Source: Deltaproteobacteria bacterium
GTDB lineage: Bacteria > Desulfobacterota > GWC2-55-46
DNA length: 44,552 nt
Assembly (NCBI GenBank): GCA_020846435.1
Contig: JADLDY010000031.1
Span: 85,557 to 130,108 of the forward strand
Reading direction: 5' to 3'
The translations under genes were made by a program, and so were the position numbers. Positions within the stretch are counted from its first letter, which is position 1; each line of letters begins with the position of its first letter. Below are positions 39,205 to 44,552 of this stretch, piece after piece. The notes below the pieces were generated by a model, which saw only the letters and a program-made list of their open reading frames with translations, was not told where the DNA came from and searched no databases.

Positions 39205-39915
39205 ATGGAAAACGGCGTTGGCAGGGGAGACGGGAGCAGAGGGCGCTCTCTCTCAGAAAAGGGCTATCTGCCGCCTTCAAGGGGGCTCAAGCCTCTCGAG
39301 GCGCTCGAGCGGCTTTTGTCCTACGCGGTAAGGGAAAAAGAGCTGCCTGAGGTCTCAAGCTCTCTGATGAAGAAGTTCAAGGGGCTCCGTGGCGTGCTTG
39401 ACGCGAGCCATGAGGAGCTCCGTGCAACGGGCTCTCTTGACGAGAGGGGCGCGGCCTTCCTGAAGCTCGCTAAGGACGCGGCAGGAGTCTACCTTAAAGA
39501 GCGGATGATGGGTTCTGACGCGGTGAGGGATAAAAAGCGGGTCCTTGATTACCTGAACCTGACGCTCTCCGGCGAGAGGATAGAGAAGTTTCTGGCCATA
39601 TATCTGAACTCGAAGAACGAGGTGCTCTCGGTCGACGTCCTGCACGAAGGCACCATAAACCAGACTGTCGTATACCCGAGGAAGGCCATAGAGAGGGCTT
39701 TCATGCACAAGGCCGCGGGGGTCATATTCGTGCACAACCACCCGAGCGGGGACGCTACCCCCTCAGGCATGGACAGGCAGCTTGCGAGGACCCTTGAGAG
39801 CGCGGCCGGGGCCGTGGACCTCGTGGTCGTTGACCATGTGATAATAGGCAAGAACAGGCACTTCAGCTCATCCGAGAGCGGCTGGCTCTCAGGCCCGAGT
39901 ATGCACAAGGCGTAG
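39205..39915 (+). CDS. radC: RadC-family protein with intact JAMM motif (paralogue 2)
   Basis: 236 residues from ATG 39205 (GGGGGGTGG upstream; a TTG at 39127 would lie inside the lux box). N-terminal LKPLEALERLLSYAVREKELP and KKFKGLRGVLDASHEELRA follow RadC; MPN domain has NSKNEVLSVDVLHEGTINQTVVYP and the full metal motif VHNHPSGDATPSGMD, then LVVVDHVIIGKNRHFSSSESG. Putative zinc-dependent hydrolase of unknown substrate; often linked to DNA metabolism or mobile elements. Divergent from luxI, with a lux box between, so it may be quorum-controlled. The first about 35 residues are low-complexity and specific to this copy. Confidence 0.88.
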   Translation: MENGVGRGDGSRGRSLSEKGYLPPSRGLKPLEALERLLSYAVREKELPEVSSSLMKKFKGLRGVLDASHEELRATGSLDERGAAFLKLAKDAAGVYLKERMMGSDAVRDKKRVLDYLNLTLSGERIEKFLAIYLNSKNEVLSVDVLHEGTINQTVVYPRKAIERAFMHKAAGVIFVHNHPSGDATPSGMDRQLARTLESAAGAVDLVVVDHVIIGKNRHFSSSESGWLSGPSMHKA

Positions 39916-39923
39916 CCGGACGC

Positions 39924-40268
39924 TTACTTGTTTCTCATCGCGTACTCAAGGCATCTGGATAGTATCGGAAAAGTCCTGCTGTTCACCTTTGTCACGAACA
40001 TTATCCCTGCCCCGAACCTTGCCCCCACGCTCTGGACCCAGCGCACAACCCCTGGCACCTGTTCCGTTTCGACCGGTTTTTCTCCGTCCATGCAGGTTAT
40101 CATGACAGAGACTTTTCCGTGGTTTCTGAGAGGCTCAGAGGCGTAAAGGCCGATGCCGCCCCTGTTTATGTTGAGTATCACGGCGTCTATCCACGCCTCC
40201 GACTCCGAATGCCTGACCTTCACCCCGGCGAGCAGGTACCTGCGCCTGAGCTTTCTTTTCTCCTCCAT
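39924..40268 (-). CDS. PilZ domain protein
   Basis: 114 residues forming one PilZ domain: basic N-terminus RKLRRRYLLAGVKV (RxxxR), then ILNINRGGIGLYASEPL, where most members have D/N-x-S-x-x-G; here the Ser is Asn. These two motifs bind c-di-GMP. The C-terminus ARFGAGIMFVTKV is typical. It could be an adaptor that responds to the nucleotide hydrolysed by the EAL protein in this window. Convergent with radC2 with an 8-base gap. Confidence 0.82.
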   Translation of the reverse strand: MEEKRKLRRRYLLAGVKVRHSESEAWIDAVILNINRGGIGLYASEPLRNHGKVSVMITCMDGEKPVETEQVPGVVRWVQSVGARFGAGIMFVTKVNSRTFPILSRCLEYAMRNK

Positions 40269-40400
40269 GCTCTCTCCCTGGAAGGAATATCTGCCTCGAA
40301 TGCCCCTGACGGACAGCGTCGGCCCGAGCCTATCATTTTCAACCCGGAGGACGGAAAAAACAATATCTTTTTGCCGGGGCGCCTTGAAAAAAAGAGGGTG

Positions 40401-42236
40401 TCAGCCCGCGGCCGCGCTTTCATTTTTTTCAGCCATGGCCGGGAAGTATATGTTGAAGGTCGCGCCGCGGCCTTCTTCGCTCTCGACGGTTATCCAGCCG
40501 TTGTGCTGCTTTACGATGCTGTAAACCACGGCGAGCCCGAAGCCTGTGCCCTTGCCAGCTTCCTTGGTCGTGAAAAAAGGCTCGAATATGCGCGAGATGA
40601 GCTCACGGCTCATGCCCACCCCTGTGTCGGTGACGCTCAGGCGCACGGCGTCGCCGGCCCTCGCGTCCGGCATCGAGGCGGCTTTTTTCGCGTCGATGAC
40701 GGCGTTGCCGGTCTTTATGGTGAGGCTGCCGCCTGAGGGCATGGCGTCCCTCGCGTTCACGGCGAGGTTCATTATGACCTGCTCGATGTTGCCTTCGTCC
40801 GCCTCTATCGTCCAGACGTCGGGCGAAAGGTCCGCCGTGACGGTTATCTCTTCTCCGATGAGGCGGCTTATCATGAGGAGCAGATCGCCGACGACCCTGT
40901 TTATGTCGAGCGGGACGAGTTCGAAAGGCTGCCCCCGGCTGAAGAGCAGGAGCTGCCTGGTGAGCCGGGAGGCCAGCGAGACAGAGGTTATGATGCCGTC
41001 GAGCCTCGAGTAAATCGGGTTATTTCTGTCGATCTCCTCTATGCCGAGCTCGGCGTTGCCCTTTATCGCTGTCAGTATGTTGTTGAAGTCGTGGGCTATG
41101 CCGCCTGCGAAGCGGCCTATTGCCTCCATCTTCTGCGACTGGCTGAGGCGCGCCTGTATGAGCTCGCGTTCGCGCTCGGACCTCTTGCGGTCGGTTATGT
41201 CCCGTATCATGGCGGTGAAGTGGACCGTGCCGCCCAGGGTGAAGTTGTTGAGAGCGAGCTCGAGCGGGAAGACCTCTCCGGATTTCCGGAGCCCCTCGTA
41301 CTCGGCTATCTGCCCCTGTATCCTGCTCTCGCCGGTCTCGAGGAACCTTTTGAGCCCCCTGGCGTGGGCCTCGCGGTATTTTTCCGGCAGCACGATGACA
41401 ACAGGCTGTCCGATGAGCTCGTCTCTGGAAAAGCCGAATATACGGGCGGCGCTCTCGTTGCAGTCGATTATCCGGTCATGGAAGTCGGCGATGATGATGC
41501 CGTCGAAGGCCGTGTTGTGCACGAGGCGGTATCTGGCCTCGCTCTCCTTGAGAGCCTTTTCCGTGACCTTCCTTTCAGTTATGTCCTCTCCCGAGCTCAA
41601 AGTGCCGATGGCGCGGCCTCCCTCCTTGAGGACAGAGTTGTGCCAGAGTATGGTCCTCTCGCCGCCCCCGCGTGTGAGGACGGGGTTTTCATAGTAGCCA
41701 TCGGAGTCCTCAGAGCCCCCAGAGCTGGTCATGAGCATCGAGAAGATCATGCCGGTTTCGCCCCTTACCCGCTCAGGGAGAAAGGACGCGAACCAGTTTT
41801 TCCCGAGTATCTCGCTTTCGCGGTAGCCGAGCACCTCGGCGCCCTTGCGGTTTATGAGCTCGACCCGGCCTTCACTGTCGAGGGCGACTACCATGACGCC
41901 GGCCACGTCGAGATACTTCCTCAGCTTGTTGTTCGCGCGCAGCATGGCAAGTTCGGCCTGCCTGCGTTCTTCGACAATGGCCATGAGCGGCCTGAAAAGG
42001 AAAAAATAGAGGACAGGGGAGAGGATGAGTACAAGAAGGGGCGCGTCGATAAGGATTATGGCCAGCGGGTGGAGCGTGTCCTTGAGAAAATAAAGCGCCA
42101 CCATGACGCCTAACTCGGCTGAAAAGACCGAGAGCGCGAGTATCGCGAGGAGCCTGGCCGGGGAACCGGGGGTTGACGGGCGACCCTTGCCGGAGTCCAT
42201 GTCCTGTTCTTTTTTTCCGCTTTTGTCAGATGGCAT
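40401..42236 (-). CDS. membrane PAS-PAS sensor histidine kinase
   Basis: 611 residues from ATG 42236 (a GTG seven codons upstream is possible). Two TM helices (about 30-80), two PAS domains (first about 110-225, second about 240-355, each ending in a D-I-T-(E/D)-R-K motif), phosphoacceptor H box GGIAHDFNNILTAI, N box NLAVNARDAMPSGG, G1 DTGVGM, F box FEPFFTTK, and G2 GTGFGLAVVYSIV. It lacks a receiver domain and no response regulator gene is adjacent, so it is an orphan. 132 bases separate it from the PilZ gene downstream. Confidence 0.92.
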   Translation of the reverse strand: MPSDKSGKKEQDMDSGKGRPSTPGSPARLLAILALSVFSAELGVMVALYFLKDTLHPLAIILIDAPLLVLILSPVLYFFLFRPLMAIVEERRQAELAMLRANNKLRKYLDVAGVMVVALDSEGRVELINRKGAEVLGYRESEILGKNWFASFLPERVRGETGMIFSMLMTSSGGSEDSDGYYENPVLTRGGGERTILWHNSVLKEGGRAIGTLSSGEDITERKVTEKALKESEARYRLVHNTAFDGIIIADFHDRIIDCNESAARIFGFSRDELIGQPVVIVLPEKYREAHARGLKRFLETGESRIQGQIAEYEGLRKSGEVFPLELALNNFTLGGTVHFTAMIRDITDRKRSERERELIQARLSQSQKMEAIGRFAGGIAHDFNNILTAIKGNAELGIEEIDRNNPIYSRLDGIITSVSLASRLTRQLLLFSRGQPFELVPLDINRVVGDLLLMISRLIGEEITVTADLSPDVWTIEADEGNIEQVIMNLAVNARDAMPSGGSLTIKTGNAVIDAKKAASMPDARAGDAVRLSVTDTGVGMSRELISRIFEPFFTTKEAGKGTGFGLAVVYSIVKQHNGWITVESEEGRGATFNIYFPAMAEKNESAAAG

Positions 42237-42300
42237 TGTTTTGCCGGTATTTATCACGAGTATATCCCATATGGGGCCGGGCCGGTGGCCTCAGAGAGTA

Positions 42301-42329
42301 ACTATTCTTCATTTTTCACCGGTAGTCAA
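42301..42329 (-). promoter_or_regulatory. promoter of the histidine kinase gene
   Basis: Minus strand TTGACT (42324-42329), 17 bases, AATAGT (42301-42306). Confidence 0.5.
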
Positions 42330-42339
42330 GGCGGACGGC

Positions 42340-42368
42340 TTGACACGTGCTGCCTCATTGGGTAGAGT
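42340..42368 (+). promoter_or_regulatory. promoter of the monohaem cytochrome gene
   Basis: TTGACA (42340-42345), 17 bases, TAGAGT (42363-42368). Back to back with the kinase promoter. Confidence 0.65.
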
Positions 42369-42432
42369 CACAGATATCCCGGTCATGTTTTTATGCGGAA
42401 GTTTTTTCAACCATCGCGCTGGAGGTGCGGAT

Positions 42433-43194
42433 ATGAAAAGAGCGGCAGGTCTTCTTCTGTTCATGCTTGCCCCGGTTGTGGCCTTTGCCTACCCTAACGG
42501 CACACAGCAGTACGTGACCGACACCGGGCCGTTTTGCGCCTCATGCCATTCCGTTGTGAGGGCCGAGTACATGCCAGAGCTCCCCTCGGACATGGCCAGA
42601 CGCGAGGTGGCCGAGATAAAGCACTACGGGCTCGTGCGCATGCCTTCTCCGCCTTCTCCGTACATGGAGCTTGCAAACGAGGAAAAAGAGGAGCTGATAA
42701 GGAAGGCCAAGCTGATAGACGCCAACTCGTCGGTCACTCTCTCGGTCCCTGAGAAGCTCAAGGCTGGGCAGGAGGCGACCGTAACTGTCAAAGCGAGGGG
42801 AGGGAACGGCCCGGTCATCTGCGTGATGCTCGTTGACGGCGCGTCCAGGTTCCAGGCAAGGCCGGTCTCTTCGAACGGCTGGCTTATCGCCGGGGCCCCT
42901 GAGGTCAGGGGGCAGGACGGGAAGACTCAGAGCGTCTGGCTCGACAAAAGGGCCGAAGGCGCGGCAAAAAACCTCAACTTCATAACAATATTCGACCAGA
43001 AGTTCGACCTCGAAAAAAAGCTCTTCCCTGAGGGGACCGTTACTTACAGGGTGAAGGCGCCGTCAGCGCCCGGCACCTACAAGATGGCGGCGGCATTCCT
43101 CTATGGCACGGAGAACGCCTCGGCCTCGTCATTTTTCCAGAGGCCGTCCGGGCGCATCCTGTTTTCGTCAGAGGTGACGATCGTGGTCGAGTAA
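42433..43194 (+). CDS. monohaem c-type cytochrome with a beta-rich C-terminal domain
   Basis: 253 residues from ATG 42433 with GGAGGTG five bases upstream; longer readings run into the kinase gene and are rejected. Signal peptide ends VAFA-YPNG. One haem motif FCASCHSV (about 35-42), and IKHYGLVRMP could give a sixth ligand (His or Met). Residues about 95-253 form a beta-rich domain (SVTLSVPEKLKAGQEATVTV, SAPGTYKMAAAFLYG) that I cannot place firmly; it resembles an Ig-like or Reelin-like fold. Periplasmic electron transfer is likely, partner unknown. Confidence 0.75.
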   Translation: MKRAAGLLLFMLAPVVAFAYPNGTQQYVTDTGPFCASCHSVVRAEYMPELPSDMARREVAEIKHYGLVRMPSPPSPYMELANEEKEELIRKAKLIDANSSVTLSVPEKLKAGQEATVTVKARGGNGPVICVMLVDGASRFQARPVSSNGWLIAGAPEVRGQDGKTQSVWLDKRAEGAAKNLNFITIFDQKFDLEKKLFPEGTVTYRVKAPSAPGTYKMAAAFLYGTENASASSFFQRPSGRILFSSEVTIVVE

Positions 43195-43277
43195 GCCCGC
43201 GCCCTCTCCGGAAAGAATTTTTTTCCGGCCTGAAAAAATTTGTTTACAAGCAGGTGGAAATCGATTAGATTATTGAA
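43195..43277 (+). other. hairpin and spacer after the cytochrome gene
   Basis: CCGGAAA/TTTCCGG hairpin (43208-43228), without a following T-run, a weak terminator candidate, then the ncRNA promoter. Confidence 0.35.
43243..43271 (+). promoter_or_regulatory. promoter of a putative non-coding RNA
   Basis: TTTACA (43243-43248), 17 bases, TAGATT (43266-43271). No ORF begins downstream within 400 bases. Confidence 0.55.
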
Positions 43278-43490
43278 CTTATATCATCTATCGCGGTAAT
43301 AAGTGCTGTCTTGGTGCCGGGCGCCGTTGCTTCTGGCCCTCCGGAGGGATTGAAAACTGGTTCCAAAAGAATTGTTGTTGTAAGCCGTTGCCATTAAACT
43401 CCTGAAATGAATTGAGCCTTCATCGCGCCTGGTCGCCGGGTTTCGAGAACCCGCAGTCTGACAACTCAGGTCCGTGGGAGGCTATTTTTT
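43278..43490 (+). ncRNA. putative structured non-coding RNA, about 210 nt
   Basis: A promoter at 43243-43271 and a strong 3' hairpin with T-run bracket a region without a supported gene. Inside are a GC palindrome CCCTCCGGAGGG (about 43339-43350), and near the 3' end AGCCT (43414-43420)...AGGCT (43478-43483) enclosing CCTG/CAGG and a tight CGGGTT/AACCCG hairpin, followed by ATTTTTT. I looked for 6S RNA, tmRNA, RNase P, SRP RNA and GEMM riboswitch signatures and did not find them. It could be a new sRNA, an unrecognised 6S RNA, or a long leader. Confidence 0.4.
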
Positions 43491-43693
43491 CAGAACTTTT
43501 TTAAATCCCGGCGTCTTCGCGAGGGATGTTCGAAGGGAAGGTATGAGCCAGCACGGGCGTACAAAGACAGGAGAAGTGCCCTTGGAAAGGAGGCTGATCT
43601 ATCCTTTCAGGGGGGTTTGAAAAACCGGTTGAGTTTTGTTTGAAGTCTTGTAATACAAAAAAACGCGTAACACAAAACAGGAGGATGTAAAAA
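43491..43693 (+). other. leader region of the small lipoprotein gene
   Basis: No ORF. Contains hairpin GAAAGGA/TCCTTTC (about 43585-43608), a promoter-like TTGAGT (43629-43634), 16 bases, TAATAC (43651-43656), and the RBS AGGAGGA. Confidence 0.4.
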
Positions 43694-43879
43694 ATGAAGA
43701 AGTTCGGATTCGCTATGCTCGTAGCTCTCTTTGGTCTTTCGACTCTCGTGGCCTGCAAGAAGCAGGAAGCCCCGGCCCCGGCTCCGGCCCCGGTCGAGCA
43801 GGCTGCCCCGGCTGCCACCACTGAAGCGGCTCCCGCTGCTGCCCCTGAAGCGGCCCCGGCTGCCGAGCCCCACAAGTAA
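43694..43879 (+). CDS. small Ala/Pro-rich lipoprotein
   Basis: 61 residues. Lipobox LVAC (Cys21) after a 20-residue signal peptide. Mature part KKQEAPAPAPAP then repeats of A-A-P-A-A and E-A-A-P-A-A, low complexity with no fold visible. Likely an abundant envelope lipoprotein; strong RBS ACAGGAGGA and a good terminator. Function unknown. Confidence 0.8.
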   Translation: MKKFGFAMLVALFGLSTLVACKKQEAPAPAPAPVEQAAPAATTEAAPAAAPEAAPAAEPHK

Positions 43880-43902
43880 TATCTGAGAGCAGCAAGGAAC
43901 TG

Positions 43903-43937
43903 AAAAAGGCCGCCTGAAAAGGCGGCCTTTTTGTTTT
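43903..43937 (+). terminator. terminator of the small lipoprotein gene
   Basis: GGCCGCC-TGAAAA-GGCGGCC stem preceded by five A and followed by TTTTTGTTTT. Confidence 0.9.
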
Positions 43938-44123
43938 GCGGCCAGGCAGTGGGTGATTTGATGAATGTCAGAGGCTGCTTGATTGCTTTGGCGGCCGGTC
44001 CCCCCGCGCGGACAGGGATGTTTTCTGCTGTCAAAATTATTTTCTCTATGGCGGAGGGTCTTGATAGATGTAAGAATGATAGGGAAGCGCCAGGCGCCAG
44101 GTCAGGTGCGCGCGAAATCTCAA

Positions 44124-44160
44124 GGGCCCCGGGAGTTTTACTCCCGGGGCCCTTTGTTTC
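44124..44160. terminator. strong GC hairpin terminator before the zinc-ribbon gene
   Basis: Perfect 12-bp stem GGGCCCCGGGAG/CTCCCGGGGCCC with TTTTA loop, then TTTGTTT on the plus strand; the minus strand tail is poorer. It ends the minus-strand zinc-ribbon gene and possibly an unseen plus-strand transcript from 43938-44123, where I see no gene. Confidence 0.8.
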
Positions 44161-44352
44161 TCAGGCGTTGCCGGTCTTTTCTTTGGCCTTCTCCAGGTTG
44201 GTGACCATGTCCGTGAACATGTCGCCCTTGATGGTCGTCTTCTCGCCGCACTTGGGGCACTGGATGGTCGTGCCGTCTTTCAAGTCCCTGGCCTTTTTCT
44301 TGAAAACCGTCGTGCAGACCGGGCAGGTGATGTCTATCGTCAACTCTGACAT
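44161..44352 (-). CDS. small zinc-ribbon protein
   Basis: 63 residues from ATG 44352 (GGAGGG upstream; a frame reading from 44454 has no RBS). Two C-x2-C knuckles, ITCPVCTTVF and IQCPKCGEKTTI, form one zinc ribbon. The C-terminal tail is a charged helix. Such domains occur in MJ0042-like or general zinc-finger proteins; function unknown. Confidence 0.82.
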   Translation of the reverse strand: MSELTIDITCPVCTTVFKKKARDLKDGTTIQCPKCGEKTTIKGDMFTDMVTNLEKAKEKTGNA

Positions 44353-44463
44353 TGGAAAACCCTCCGTTATTGTTTTGCCTTGTGGCTGTCTGATATTTCT
44401 ATCACAAAAGCGGGGGGATTGGCAAGGGAGGGGAAGCCGCCGGCCTGACGCCATGAGCCGAAA

Positions 44464-44496
44464 TAAAAAAAAGGCCAGGCTTTTTCAGCCCGGCCC
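44464..44496 (-). terminator. terminator of the tRNA-Phe gene
   Basis: Minus strand GGCCGGGC-TGAAAAA-GCCTGGCC stem, one mismatch, followed by eight or more T. Confidence 0.92.
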
Positions 44497-44507
44497 CTTG
44501 ATTTTAG

Positions 44508-44552
44508 TGGTGGCCAGGGAGGGAGTTGAACCCCCGACACGGGGATTTTCAG
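44508..44552 (-). tRNA. tRNA-Phe (GAA), 3' part, truncated by the window end
   Basis: On the minus strand the anticodon loop CTGAAAA gives the GAA anticodon (position 32 onwards visible), followed by TCCCC, GTGTC, the T arm GGGGG-TTCAACT-CCCTC, acceptor strand CCTGGCC, discriminator A and an encoded CCA end. The 5' half lies beyond 44552. Confidence 0.9.

Noticed and set aside
42103-42432. N-terminal extension of the monohaem cytochrome
   Set aside because: Would run antisense through the kinase gene; the ATG at 42433 has a strong RBS and begins a signal peptide.
43278-43490. 6S RNA, tmRNA, SRP RNA, RNase P RNA or GEMM riboswitch
   Set aside because: No closing stem between the ends, no tmRNA or SRP core sequence, no conserved GEMM or P-RNA blocks; left as unclassified.

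Overview
The window looks like a chromosomal segment of a GC-rich (about 60% G+C by eye) Gram-negative bacterium of the former Deltaproteobacteria (Desulfobacterota-like). The pointers are an F0 gene cluster separated from F1, RpoH under a CIRCE element, paired DUF507 genes, c-type cytochromes, a NfeD/slipin pair, a UbiU-like U32 protein and frequent GTG/TTG starts. This placement is inference; no rRNA gene is present. Housekeeping genes dominate. There is no CRISPR array, integrase or transposase. The only clearly foreign-looking gene is an AT-rich ORF at 23383-24057.

Layout. 1-960: end of a membrane protein, then a small His-heptad periplasmic protein. 971-1841: rpoH with a consensus promoter and CIRCE. 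2046-3794: ATP synthase F0 genes (atpZ, atpI, atpB, atpE). 4115-8434: nucleotidyltransferase/pseudo-phosphomannomutase fusion, MBL hydrolase, coaBC. 8518-13079: zinc phospholipase-like protein, degenerate UDG-like protein, NfeD, slipin, RadC paralogue 1. 13069-15049 (minus): thiD, DUF445, two DUF507 genes. 15187-17578: PA2779/PA2778/TPR lipoprotein module and rlmB. 17685-19010 (minus): zinc ribbon, HIT, hisIE. 19141-22512: pyruvate dehydrogenase E1alpha, E1beta, E2. 22607-25691 (minus): SOD, the AT-rich gene, holin-like protein, inositol monophosphatase, FmdB-type zinc ribbon. 25907-31797: MFS, U32/UbiU-like protein, Cache-GAF-GGDEF-EAL protein, ssb. 31950-36264: plsC, RNase J, PilB/GspE ATPase. 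36413-39915: cytochrome and quorum-sensing region. 39924-44552: PilZ, histidine kinase, monohaem cytochrome, putative ncRNA, small lipoprotein, zinc ribbon, and a partial tRNA-Phe.

The most interesting region is 36289-39915. A triheme cytochrome, a LuxR-type protein made only of the autoinducer-binding domain, and a full-length LuxR lie in one apparent operon, the last two translationally coupled. Facing it is a luxI-type acyl-homoserine-lactone synthase whose 3' end overlaps luxR by 53 bp. Between luxI and a divergent radC paralogue lies a 20-bp lux-box-like dyad, placed almost exactly where a LuxR activator would sit for a -10 element driving radC. This suggests a quorum circuit with a built-in sensor-only paralogue (candidate antiactivator) and an unusual candidate target, RadC. 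The operon's own promoter carries a second dyad over its -10.

Other recurring themes are domains that kept their fold but lost catalytic motifs (pseudo-phosphomannomutase, UDG-like protein, RadC1, GGDEF), and two promoters spaced to give leaderless mRNAs (nfeD, pdhA). A promoter and a terminator also bracket a putative ~210-nt non-coding RNA at 43278-43490.
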